The notes beneath the pieces were generated by a model, which made no database searches, was not told where the DNA came from, and worked only from the letters and a program-made list of their open reading frames with translations. Below are positions 33,466 through 41,063 of a stretch of DNA of 41,165 nt, piece after piece; the stretch's first letter is position 1, and each line of letters begins with the position of its first letter. The stretch is from positions 1-41,165 of the forward strand of contig VXOI01000107.1 in the NCBI GenBank assembly GCA_009840175.1. The letters run 5' to 3'. The DNA comes from Chloroflexota bacterium. GTDB lineage: Bacteria > Chloroflexota > Dehalococcoidia > Lucifugimonadales > UBA3495. The position numbers and the translations under genes are program-made.

Positions 33466-33762
33466 GTGCCAGAAGTAATCCAGACCGATGCTTACTCCCG
33501 GTGGTTTGCCAGATTGCGGGATAGGCAAGCCAAACTGCGCATCAACGACAGAATACGCCGGTTGTTGCTGGGCAACCCGGGAGACGTGGGGCCAGTCGGC
33601 GAAGGCGTATCGGAGTTGCGCATCGACTACGGGCCGGGATACCGGGTCTACTATCTTCACCGCGGCGATACTCTGATCGTGCTGCTGGCGGGAGGGGACA
33701 AAGATTCTCAATCCCGTGACATTCAGAGAGCAATCGAGTTGGCGCGTGATTATCGCAGCTAA
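33466..33762 (+). CDS. HigB/RelE-like addiction module killer protein
   Basis: The 98-residue protein matches the phage-derived RelE/HigB-type killer family. It starts with a short strand then AYSRWFARLRDRQAKLRINDRIRRL, followed by GDVGPVGEGVSELRIDYGPGYRVYYLHRG and the closing LLAGGDKDSQSRDIQRA, all typical. Such toxins cleave mRNA on the ribosome. It starts with GTG directly after a promoter with no visible Shine-Dalgarno, so the mRNA may be leaderless. The antitoxin gene begins 10 bases after its stop, the toxin-first order usual for this family. Confidence 0.87.
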   Translation: MPEVIQTDAYSRWFARLRDRQAKLRINDRIRRLLLGNPGDVGPVGEGVSELRIDYGPGYRVYYLHRGDTLIVLLAGGDKDSQSRDIQRAIELARDYRS

Positions 33763-33771
33763 TTTGGAGAC

Positions 33772-34023
33772 ATGATTGATATGGCGAAGTTACAACTTGC
33801 CAAATGGGACCCTGCCGATAGCTTGGAAACCGAAGAGGATATGCTGCTGTACTTGGAAATAGCGATGGAAGACCCCTTTCCTGAATTGATAGCCGCTGTG
33901 CTGGGAGACATTGCGCGGGCCAAAGGTTCATCGCACATTTCTGAGGCATCTTTTAACGATGGCCGACTGGAGAGAGCGGTTCAGGGTGCTCTCCGGTTGT
34001 CCCCTGATGCAGCCCCAACCTAG
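33772..34023 (+). CDS. HigA-like addiction module antidote, apparently shortened
   Basis: The 83-residue protein begins like antidote proteins of the paired family: LAKWDPADSLETEEDMLLYLEIAMED, then ELIAAVLGDIARAKG. After that, relatives continue through a full helix-turn-helix (SQIAREAGLSREGLYKALS... then a further helix). Here the second half reads SHISEASFNDGRLERAVQGA and stops after LSPDAAPT, so the last helix is missing and the recognition region diverges. It may be a truncated or decayed antitoxin that still binds toxin through its N-terminal part. GGAG at 33766-33769 would suit the second in-frame ATG at 33781 better than the first. Confidence 0.7.
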   Translation: MIDMAKLQLAKWDPADSLETEEDMLLYLEIAMEDPFPELIAAVLGDIARAKGSSHISEASFNDGRLERAVQGALRLSPDAAPT

Positions 34024-34100
34024 TTGTAGACGCTCGACCGCCTCATGGTTTGACAGGTAATCTCCGATGGGGCGGATTTGATTCCCCTCTTTCTCGTCGC

Positions 34101-35453
34101 CTACCCTCGCTCCGGCCTCGCCAGTCCCAGGTTGTCCCGCAGCGTCCCCGGGGTATACTCCCGCCGGAACAGCCCCCGCCGTTGCAGTTCAGGCGCCACC
34201 AGCCGTGCGAAGTCCTCGTATGTCCCCGGCATATGCGTCGCCGCCAGCACAAAGCCGTCGCACGATTCCGATGCGAACCACGCCTCCATCTGGTCAGCCA
34301 CCTGCGACGGTGTCCCCGTGAACACCGGGAACTCCCGCAGGGTGCCCCGCCCTGACCATCGCACAAAGTCGTTCAGCGACGGGTTCGGGTTGCCGCTCAG
34401 TTGCATCACCCGGTCGAGGAATCCCCGAAGCCCGGTCATCGAGGCCATCTCCTCGTCTGAAAGTGGTTCGTCAGGCCGGTGCTGCGAAAAGTCGTAGTTG
34501 AACACCTCCGACAACAGCGCCAGCGAGTCCACAGGCCGCGCCAGCCCCTCGATGAACCCCAGCTTGTCCGCCGCCGCCTCCTCCGTCTCCTCCGCCACTA
34601 CATACACCGCTGGCGCGACCTTGATAGCGTCGGGATCTTTACCTGCTGCCGCCGCTCGTGCCCGAAGGTCGTCGCGATAAGCCTTGCACCCCTCCGCCGT
34701 CGGGAAGATAACGAACAGCATTTCCCCCCACCGCGCCGCGAACCGGCGTCCTCGCTCGCTCTGCCCGGCCTGTATGATGACCGGGTGCCCCTGCGGTGAA
34801 CGCGGCACCGTCAGCGGCCCCCGTGTGTGCAGGTAGCTCCCTTCGTAGTCAGCCCGCCGTACCTTCGACGGATCGGCGAAACGCTCCGCTTCCCGGTCGG
34901 CCACCACCGCCCCGTCGGCCCACGAGTCCCACAGGGCTATGGCTGCTTCCATGAACTCGTCGGCCACGTCGTAGCGGTCATCGTGCTCCAGGTGTTCATC
35001 CACCCCGAAGTTGTGGGCCTCCGAGTCGTTCAGCGACGTCACCACGTTCCAGGCCGCGCGTCCGGCGGTAAAGTGGTCCAGCGAAGCGAACAGCCGCGCC
35101 ACGTGAAACGGCGAATAGTAGGAGGTGGAATACGTCGCCCCCAGTCCGAGATGCGACGTTGCCAGCCCCATGGCCGTGATAACAGGTACCAGGTCCAGCT
35201 TGACCGCTCGCACCCCATGCTCCACCGCCTCCGCAAACGAGTCCCCGTAGCGGCTCGGCATTGCCAGCCGGTCATCAAGGAACGCCATGTGAAACTTGGC
35301 CTCTTCCAGCGTCCGTGCAATATGCTGGTAATAGCCCAGGTCGAGGAAATCGGGCGACGTTTCCGGGTGCCGCCACGATCCGGTGTAGTTGGAGCAGTTC
35401 GATGCCTGCATGAAGGCGACAAGCAGCATTTCCCGGTTGGCCGGTTGTGTCAT
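34101..35453 (-). CDS. NtaA/SnaA/DszA-family FMN-dependent monooxygenase
   Basis: The 450-residue protein has the longer luciferase-like fold of the nitrilotriacetate/dibenzothiophene-sulfone monooxygenase group. Typical segments are the N-terminal SNYTGSWRHPET, AKFHMAFLDDRLAMP, FHVARLFASLDHFTAGRAAWNVVTSLNDSEAHNFG and HPVIIQAGQSERGRRFAAR. These enzymes need reduced FMN from a separate reductase and oxidise amines, sulfones or sulfonates. The start ATG is preceded by a weak ribosome site. A family A repeat and the MFS transporter gene lie directly upstream on the same strand, so uptake and oxidation of a shared substrate are plausible. Confidence 0.9.
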   Translation of the reverse strand: MTQPANREMLLVAFMQASNCSNYTGSWRHPETSPDFLDLGYYQHIARTLEEAKFHMAFLDDRLAMPSRYGDSFAEAVEHGVRAVKLDLVPVITAMGLATSHLGLGATYSTSYYSPFHVARLFASLDHFTAGRAAWNVVTSLNDSEAHNFGVDEHLEHDDRYDVADEFMEAAIALWDSWADGAVVADREAERFADPSKVRRADYEGSYLHTRGPLTVPRSPQGHPVIIQAGQSERGRRFAARWGEMLFVIFPTAEGCKAYRDDLRARAAAAGKDPDAIKVAPAVYVVAEETEEAAADKLGFIEGLARPVDSLALLSEVFNYDFSQHRPDEPLSDEEMASMTGLRGFLDRVMQLSGNPNPSLNDFVRWSGRGTLREFPVFTGTPSQVADQMEAWFASESCDGFVLAATHMPGTYEDFARLVAPELQRRGLFRREYTPGTLRDNLGLARPERG

Positions 35454-35473
35454 ATCAACTTACCCGACGGAAG

Positions 35474-35512
35474 TTCCCTCTCCCTCTGGGAGAGGGTTAC
35501 GGTGAGGGCGTC
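35474..35512. repeat. Dispersed palindromic repeat, family A (copy 4)
   Basis: TTCCCTCTCCCTCTGGGAGA is followed by GGGTTACGGTGAGGGCGTC. On the minus strand it encodes the end of the MFS transporter (TPSP) and its TAA stop. Confidence 0.88.
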
Positions 35513-36786
35513 TGCCGCGCCGGACGCCGCGCGTTCAGCACCAGCAGGCTTCCGGCAGAAGCAGTTGCGGCGTAGGCTATGAATATCAGCGTATAGCTGC
35601 CCCGCAGGTCGAATATCAATCCCGCCAGCAGAGGCCCGGTGGACTGGCCCAGCAGAACACCTATTTCGCCGATGCCCCTGATTTTACCCAAAGACGCCCG
35701 GCCGTAGTAATCAGCGTATACCACCGCAGGGGTGATGTTGCCCCCGGCGGCCACCAGACCGATAAGGACGGCAGCGGAGAAAGCCCCCACGATGTTGTTG
35801 GCCAAGAATAGTAGCAGCACAGCCCCTGACAGCAGGGCCATCATCCCAGAATACATCAGGCGGGCTGGCACTCTCTCCATCATCCAGCCCCAACCCACGC
35901 TGCCCAGCGCCGAGACCACCCAGCTTGCCGTCACCACCGATGCCGCGTTGGTAAGCGATAGTCCCTGGTCTCTCAGGTAAGCGGCGATATGCACGTTGAC
36001 CCCGGCGTGCACGAAGAAGGTGGCAAAACCCATCACCACCAGGATCCAGAACGACGCTGTTCGCATGGCCTCTCGCGCCGTCCACGAATCCCCTTCCTGC
36101 CTTGGCGTTAATATCCCCTCTCCCTCTGGGAGAGGGTTAGGGTGAGGGCGTCCCCCGGCCTCCCCATCCGGCGTCAGTCCTAGGCTCTCGGGCCGCTCTT
36201 CCACCAGCAGCAGGTTCGGCAGCAACGCCACGGCCAGCGTGACAACGCCGAGGGAAATCCAGGCAGCCGCCACCCCGTGATTGTCTATCACCACTGCCGC
36301 CAGCATGGTGAACACCACGCCGCCGATGGCTCCGCACAGGAAGATGACGCCGATGGCCCGCCCGCGCATCCGTATGAACCAGCGCGATGCCACCGTGCTG
36401 GCCCCGATGGGCGCCGCGGTGTGAAACACGACCCGCCCGGCGGCATAGGCGACGTAGAAGGTGGCAGGGATGGTAGCCCAGGCCAGCGAGGTCATGGACG
36501 CCCCCACTGTAAGCACCCCGGCCACCAGCACCGGCCGCGAGCCGAATCGGTCAATGGCCCAGCCGATAGCTGGCGACAGCACTATGGAAGACAGCGCCCC
36601 GGCGCTGACCGCCCCGGCAATCAGCGTCCGCGACCAGCCCAGTTCCTGTGACATCGGGTAGATGAACACCGTCAGCGTCGTGATGGCCGGGGCCATCCGG
36701 GCGAATACCGCCGTGCCGGATGCTCCGACCACTACCCAGCCGTAATAGAAGGGCAGGATGCGCTGGAGTCTGGAGGCGAGAAACAT
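35497..36786 (-). CDS. MFS transporter with in-frame repeat insertion
   Basis: The 429-residue protein is a 12-helix major facilitator of the oxalate/formate or monocarboxylate porter type. The first six helices span about 12-195 and the last six about 240-415. The loop motif GWAIDRFGSRPVL (75-87) is the MFS signature between helices 2 and 3. The central cytoplasmic loop contains GGRPHPNPLPEGEGILTPR (211-229), encoded by a family A repeat, so the insertion is in frame and in the most tolerant part of the fold. The last residues (QTPSP) and the stop also come from a family A repeat. It probably imports an organic acid for the neighbouring oxidoreductases. Confidence 0.88.
   Translation of the reverse strand: MFLASRLQRILPFYYGWVVVGASGTAVFARMAPAITTLTVFIYPMSQELGWSRTLIAGAVSAGALSSIVLSPAIGWAIDRFGSRPVLVAGVLTVGASMTSLAWATIPATFYVAYAAGRVVFHTAAPIGASTVASRWFIRMRGRAIGVIFLCGAIGGVVFTMLAAVVIDNHGVAAAWISLGVVTLAVALLPNLLLVEERPESLGLTPDGEAGGRPHPNPLPEGEGILTPRQEGDSWTAREAMRTASFWILVVMGFATFFVHAGVNVHIAAYLRDQGLSLTNAASVVTASWVVSALGSVGWGWMMERVPARLMYSGMMALLSGAVLLLFLANNIVGAFSAAVLIGLVAAGGNITPAVVYADYYGRASLGKIRGIGEIGVLLGQSTGPLLAGLIFDLRGSYTLIFIAYAATASAGSLLVLNARRPARQTPSP
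36114..36153. repeat. Dispersed palindromic repeat, family A (copy 5), inside the MFS gene
   Basis: TCCCCTCTCCCTCTGGGAGA is followed by GGGTTAGGGTGAGGGCGTCC. It lies wholly within the coding sequence and contributes the peptide PHPNPLPEGEG to the central loop of the transporter. Confidence 0.92.
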
Positions 36787-36790
36787 AAAT

Positions 36791-36892
36791 CAACGCAGGG
36801 CACATAGAATAACGCTGAGGACGCAGAAACTTATGCTACCGAGGTGCCTCTGCGTTCTCAGCGTTTTCTCTGCGCCCTCTGCGTTGAAAAGA
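36791..36892. repeat. Large imperfect palindrome, family D
   Basis: The left half (CAACGCAGGGC...AACGCTGAGGACGCAG) is the inverted complement of the right half (CTGCGTTCTCAGCGTT...GCGCCCTCTGCGTTG), with a central segment near ATGCTACCGAGGTG. It fills the spacer between the MFS start and the dienelactone hydrolase stop. A partial copy is at 29889-29920. Confidence 0.8.
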
Positions 36893-36895
36893 GTA

Positions 36896-37639
36896 TTACC
36901 CCAGATTCTTGCCGAAGAAGGCCAGCACCTTTTCCCAGCCGTCCACGGCGGCCTCGACATTGTAGCTGGGCCGGTCCACGGCGAAGAATCCGTGTCCCGC
37001 GCCGTCATAGCGGTGGAACTCATAGTCCTTGCCGTGCTTCTTCAGGGCCTCCTCCGTCTCGTCCACGTCGGCAGGCGAAGGCCGGGGATCGTCGTTCCCG
37101 AACAGGCCCAGCAGCGGGCAGTTCAGCCCATCGGTGAAGTCCACCGGCCAGGCTGGCATGGCGGGGGTAAGTTGGTCGTTGCCCTGGGTCACGCCGCCGC
37201 CCCAGCAGTCCACCGCGGCATTCACACCTTCAAGGGTGCAGGCCCCTAGGTAGGTCTGCCGTCCGCCGGAGCAGAAGCCGATCAGTCCTACCTTGCCGTT
37301 CAGATACGGCAGCGTCCGTAGGTAGGCCATCGCCCCCCCAACGTCGCCCATGGTGCGGACATCGGGCATCCCGCCCTTCTCGCGTATGCTGGCGCTGTTT
37401 TCCTGCGGCGTGGCCTTGCCCTCCCGGAAATGCAGGTTGGGAGAGATGGTGACGAAACCGTTGTAGGCCAGCTTGCGGGCCATCTCCTTGGAAGCATCAT
37501 CCCACCCCGGCATATGGTGAATCAGCACCACCCCGCCGTGCGGCCCCCCTCCCAGTGGGCGCGCCAGGTAGGCATCAATCATATCGCCCTCGTGCCCTTT
37601 TATGAGCACTGTTTCCGCCATCATTCCTTGGTAGCTCAT
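36896..37639 (-). CDS. Dienelactone hydrolase family protein
   Basis: The 247-residue protein is a dienelactone-hydrolase-like alpha/beta hydrolase. It has nucleophile C123 in GFCSGG, acid D183 or D184 in FGNDDP and base H216 in GAGHGFF. The cysteine nucleophile distinguishes it from esterases and fits hydrolysis of dienelactones from chlorocatechol-type degradation, or of other lactones. The ATG at 37639 follows GGAGG at a long spacing. The large palindrome lies after its stop, separating it from the MFS gene. A family A repeat lies just upstream of the start. Confidence 0.88.
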   Translation of the reverse strand: MSYQGMMAETVLIKGHEGDMIDAYLARPLGGGPHGGVVLIHHMPGWDDASKEMARKLAYNGFVTISPNLHFREGKATPQENSASIREKGGMPDVRTMGDVGGAMAYLRTLPYLNGKVGLIGFCSGGRQTYLGACTLEGVNAAVDCWGGGVTQGNDQLTPAMPAWPVDFTDGLNCPLLGLFGNDDPRPSPADVDETEEALKKHGKDYEFHRYDGAGHGFFAVDRPSYNVEAAVDGWEKVLAFFGKNLG

Positions 37640-37669
37640 ATCAACAAATCCTCCGCCAATCCTGATCGC

Positions 37670-37708
37670 ACCCTCTCCCTCTGTGGGAGGGCCAGGGTGG
37701 GGGCGTCC
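37670..37708. repeat. Dispersed palindromic repeat, family A (copy 6)
   Basis: ACCCTCTCCCTCTGTGGGAG is followed by GGCCAGGGTGGGGGCGTCC. It lies in the divergent spacer between the dienelactone hydrolase and the next LLM gene. Confidence 0.85.
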
Positions 37709-37859
37709 CGACCCATAAGTAGCCTACTATCGGTGCAAACTCCCGTCAATCTGCCGTCCCGCCTCGTCGCCGCGTGATATGCTAGACTCACCGCCGTCCC
37801 TGGCGGGGTGTGGCCACCCAACGGCGTATGACGGCGATGCCGAACAGGAGGTGCCAGCC

Positions 37860-38789
37860 ATGCGTATCGGGTTGTTTGTGGGCGCTCTGGAGCTTATGAG
37901 GGACGTAGCGGAGCGGCTGCGCCGCATTGCTACCGCCGAAGAGGACGGGTTCGACAGTTACTGGCTGCCGCAGCACTTCGGGGCCGATATGCTTACCATC
38001 ATCGCCATGGCCGGGATGCAGACCAGTCGCATCGAGCTGGGCACCGCTGTCATTCCCACATACCCGCGCCATCCCGTGGCCCTGGCGCAGCAGGCCCTCA
38101 CCGCTCAGGTCTCCGCCGGTGGGCGTCTCACCTTGGGTATCGGTGTTTCCCATCGCTCGACCATCGAAGAGTGGTTGGGCCTGTCCTACGACCACCCCGC
38201 CAGGCATATCGAGGAATACCTGTCGGTGCTGCGGCCCCTGCTTCACGAGAGCGGCGTGGATTTTCAAGGGCAGGAGTTCCGTGTTGCCGGGGAATTACAA
38301 ATACCCGACGCTGATATGGTCTCAGTTCCCGTGGTGATGGCTGCCCTTGGCCCTCGGATGCTGGAAATAGCAGGACGTCTGGCCGACGGCGTAGTAACCT
38401 GGATGACCGGCCCGGCCACGCTGCACGACCATATCGTGCCGCGCCTCAGCGCTGCGGCCGAGGCCGCCGGGAATCCTTCGCCCCGCATCTGTGTGGGGAT
38501 GCCCATTGCCGTAACCGACCACCCGGACCGGGCCAGGTCCCGGGCCGACCGGCTCTTTCAACACTACGCGACTCTGCCCAGCTACCGGGCCGTGCTGGAA
38601 CGGGAGGGCGTCCAGAGCCCGGGCGGAATAGCCATCGTGGGCAATGAAGCGTCGGTGGAAGACCAGTTGCGCACCTTGTCCGATACCGGAGCCACAGACC
38701 TGCTTGCCACCATATTCCCGGTGGATGGCTCCCAGACCTCCTTTACCCGCACCCGCTCCTTTCTGCAAGGCATGGTGGGCAAAATATGA
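37860..38789 (+). CDS. LLM-class F420-dependent oxidoreductase
   Basis: The ATG at 37860 is chosen because AGGAGG lies about ten bases upstream. The 309-residue protein is an F420-type luciferase-like barrel: RIGLFVGALE at the N-terminus, EEDGFDSYWLPQHFG, IELGTAVIPTYPRHPVALAQQA, GGRLTLGIGVSHR and MLEIAGRLADGVVTWMTGP. The last two segments are characteristic of a mycobacterial-type F420 family whose substrates are mostly unknown. It has no close partner gene. It is followed by a 216-base spacer holding the promoter of the Usp-type gene. Confidence 0.88.
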   Translation: MRIGLFVGALELMRDVAERLRRIATAEEDGFDSYWLPQHFGADMLTIIAMAGMQTSRIELGTAVIPTYPRHPVALAQQALTAQVSAGGRLTLGIGVSHRSTIEEWLGLSYDHPARHIEEYLSVLRPLLHESGVDFQGQEFRVAGELQIPDADMVSVPVVMAALGPRMLEIAGRLADGVVTWMTGPATLHDHIVPRLSAAAEAAGNPSPRICVGMPIAVTDHPDRARSRADRLFQHYATLPSYRAVLEREGVQSPGGIAIVGNEASVEDQLRTLSDTGATDLLATIFPVDGSQTSFTRTRSFLQGMVGKI

Positions 38790-38877
38790 CACGCACTTCC
38801 AACATTCCGCGAAGGGCCTTTGCTGAGCGAGCCGAAAGGTGGAAATCAACCGCAATTTTGTGATTGTTTGCACATTG

Positions 38878-38907
38878 TTGACCGTCAGCTAAACGTATTC
38901 GTAGAAT
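38878..38907 (+). promoter_or_regulatory. Sigma70-like promoter of the Usp-fusion gene
   Basis: TTGACC (38878-38883), an 18-base spacer and TAGAAT (38902-38907), about 100 bases before the ATG. The hexamers are identical to those of the ThDP decarboxylase and ferredoxin promoters. Confidence 0.65.
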
Positions 38908-39005
38908 AATTAACAGGGAATACTGAATTCGCTGGGTCGCTTGTCCGGCAACCGGATTCGGATAGGTCTTCCGGAGTCCGGTAATCTCGATGTTGAGGTA
39001 ACGCC

Positions 39006-39962
39006 ATGTATCAGAAAGTGCTTGTGCCTTTGGACCGCTCGGTGGAATCCGAAGGAGTGCTGGACGTAATCCCCGACCTGGTCAGCGCCGATGGACAGGC
39101 CACTTTGCTGTCGGTCATACCGCCGGGTCGCACTCGGTCTCTGGGCGAGTTGGTGGTTTTGGGCACGCAGCAGGAAGAAGAAGACCGCGCCCGCGCTATG
39201 GCTTATCTCAACCGCATAGCCAATCGCTTGAAGGACTCCTCGGTTCAGGCCACGACCGCCGTGGTAGTCCACGACTCGGTTGCTTCCGCTATCGTGGCCT
39301 TCGCCAACCGCAACTCGGTGGATCTGATTTCCATGTTCACCCACGACCGGCGGGGACTGGCCAAGCTGGTGAAGGGGAGTGTGGCGCGTGAAGTGGAACG
39401 CCGGGCGGTGATGCCGGTGAGAGTGTTTCGCCCTGAAGACCTGGCTACAGGCTCATCTCAGAGCGCAGCGCGGCCCAGCGAAGAGTTTGACTACTCTACC
39501 GTTGATGTGTTCGCCCGGCTGACCCGGGAGCAAATCGCAACGGTGGTGGCTTTGGGAAACAGGATTGCCGTTTCCGAGGGAGACACCCTGGGCGCAGGAG
39601 GAGAAGCAGGGCAGAACCTGTTCATCATCCAATCGGGCGAGGTCCAGTTGACAGCGCAATCGGAAATTGGACAGATTGCCGTCCGTCTGGCCGGCCCCGG
39701 AGAGTCCTTCCCCCAGGCGGTCCTGCTGGGCGAAGGCACTCTTATCACCGCCGGTTCCGCTCTGAGCGACATTGCGCTGTTGCAGATTCCCCGCGCCCGG
39801 CTGCTCGACCTGTGTACCCAGGACGCAGAAATCGGCCGGGGCATCTATGCCGCCACCGCCCAGCTATTCGCCAACCGCTACAGCCGCACCCTGACCCAGT
39901 TGGGTATGAGCGCCACCCGGGAGATGCAGCGGGACAGCGAGGAGGGTCAGGAGGACCAATAG
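39006..39962 (+). CDS. Universal stress protein fused to a cyclic-nucleotide-binding-like domain
   Basis: The 318-residue protein starts with a UspA domain (about 1-142): KVLVPLDRS, the central DLISMFTHDRRG and the closing GSVAREVERRAVMPVRVF, with a partial ATP-binding loop. The C-terminal part (about 160-300) is a cNMP/CAP-effector-like beta barrel: LFIIQSGEVQLT, then RLAGPGESFPQAVLLGEG. The conserved arginine that contacts the cyclic phosphate (usually RSA or RTA) is not seen; the segment reads TAGSALS, so nucleotide binding is doubtful. GAGGTAA precedes the ATG. It may sense a stress signal and act on other proteins, since no DNA-binding domain follows. Confidence 0.85.
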   Translation: MYQKVLVPLDRSVESEGVLDVIPDLVSADGQATLLSVIPPGRTRSLGELVVLGTQQEEEDRARAMAYLNRIANRLKDSSVQATTAVVVHDSVASAIVAFANRNSVDLISMFTHDRRGLAKLVKGSVAREVERRAVMPVRVFRPEDLATGSSQSAARPSEEFDYSTVDVFARLTREQIATVVALGNRIAVSEGDTLGAGGEAGQNLFIIQSGEVQLTAQSEIGQIAVRLAGPGESFPQAVLLGEGTLITAGSALSDIALLQIPRARLLDLCTQDAEIGRGIYAATAQLFANRYSRTLTQLGMSATREMQRDSEEGQEDQ

Positions 39963-39990
39963 CGATTCGTCTGAAAGGGCATTCCCTCAA

Positions 39991-40028
39991 TTCCCTATCC
40001 CTTGAGGAAGAGGGTTGGAGTGGGGGTG
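39991..40028. repeat. Dispersed palindromic repeat, family A (copy 7, diverged)
   Basis: TTCCCTATCCCTTGAGGAAG is followed by AGGGTTGGAGTGGGGGTG. It is a more degenerate copy in the 130-base spacer after the Usp-fusion gene. Confidence 0.7.
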
Positions 40029-40092
40029 GGAGTCTCGATATCATCTGCGCCCCATGGCACGGCCATCTCTAGGCAAAGTTCGGAGGTGTGTG

Positions 40093-40311
40093 ATGGTTAC
40101 GATTCTGGAACCCAGGGAAGCAATCCCGGTTGAACCTGCGCCGTTAATGGAGACGGCATCGCCGCCCCGCCCCGTACCTCGGCGTGAATGGGGCTACTCG
40201 ATGCCTTGCGCCGGCGTCAGGTACTATTCCTACCGGCCCGTCCGAGAGCCGAGGCCGGTTCCGGAATTCCTGCCGGTCAAACTCATCGACGAGCGGGTGA
40301 TTCTCTTATAG
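40093..40311 (+). CDS. Small proline/arginine-rich protein of unknown function
   Basis: I do not recognise this 72-residue protein. GGAGGTGTG precedes the ATG at 40093, a good ribosome site that supports it as real. The sequence is rich in proline, arginine and aromatic residues: PRPVPRREWGYSMP, GVRYYSYRPVREPRPVPEFLP, ending in IDERVILL. There is no membrane segment and only one cysteine. It lies between the Usp-fusion gene and a tandem-ABM gene on the same strand, so it may belong to the same stress-related unit. Function unknown. Confidence 0.55.
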   Translation: MVTILEPREAIPVEPAPLMETASPPRPVPRREWGYSMPCAGVRYYSYRPVREPRPVPEFLPVKLIDERVILL

Positions 40312-40376
40312 AATCGCTTTCCGTGGCCGCCGTTTTTGCACAAATGCGGAGGCGAACCTGATTTAAGGCGTGAGTC

Positions 40377-41024
40377 ATGTACGTACAGATGGCATGGGGA
40401 CGGGCGCGCTCCGGCGCTTGGGACGACCTGAGACAATTCTACGTGGAAAAAGTCATCCCCTTCACCATGGGAATGCCCGGATTGAAGGAGCGGCAACTCT
40501 GGCGAGGCACCTCAGACCCTGACGAAATGGCGTTCTGGAGCGTGTGGGAGTCTCTGGGGGAGCTTCGCAACTACGAGACCAGCCAGACCCGCCGGGAACT
40601 GGCCGGGGATGCGGAGCAGTACTTCCATCCGATGGCCTACCCGATGGGCGAGACTTGGATCAAGCACTTTGAGATTGTGGCCTCCGGCCCTTCGGCAACC
40701 TCGGAAGACTCTGCCGCGGAGCAGTCCCTGATTATGATGGCCTGGGGCAAACTCCGGCTCGGTTCGTGGGACCAGTACGAGCAGTTCTACCGCGACCAAG
40801 TGCTGCAAGGCGGCGGGGCAGTGGATGGCTTGAAGGACAGGATGCTGCTCCGCAGCACCGAAGACCCGGACGAAGGCATCAGCGTCAGCCTTTGGGACAA
40901 CGAGGAAGCGCTGCTTCGTTACGAGCGCAGCGATGTCCGCCGCAGCATGGCCCAGGAAGTCGAAAACCTCTACCGGGGCCAGTTCTGGGTGAAGCACTTC
41001 CAGGTGACCGACAGCAACAGGTAA
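40377..41024 (+). CDS. Tandem ABM-like (dimeric alpha/beta barrel) protein
   Basis: The 215-residue protein consists of two related copies of about 100 residues. Copy 1 (1-100) opens with MAWGRARSGAWDDLRQFY and has MPGLKERQLWRGTSDPDE and WIKHFEIV. Copy 2 (about 120-215) opens with MAWGKLRLGSWDQYEQFY and has VDGLKDRMLLRSTEDPDE and WVKHFQVT. Each resembles the antibiotic-biosynthesis-monooxygenase/dimeric alpha-beta barrel fold, so the pair would form an internal pseudo-dimer. Heme-degrading and quinone-forming monooxygenases use this fold, but no catalytic set can be assigned. A 66-base spacer separates it from the small gene. Confidence 0.72.
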   Translation: MYVQMAWGRARSGAWDDLRQFYVEKVIPFTMGMPGLKERQLWRGTSDPDEMAFWSVWESLGELRNYETSQTRRELAGDAEQYFHPMAYPMGETWIKHFEIVASGPSATSEDSAAEQSLIMMAWGKLRLGSWDQYEQFYRDQVLQGGGAVDGLKDRMLLRSTEDPDEGISVSLWDNEEALLRYERSDVRRSMAQEVENLYRGQFWVKHFQVTDSNR

Positions 41025-41063
41025 TTCCTGGGCTCCACTACTTTCGGGTAGAGACGGAGTGAA

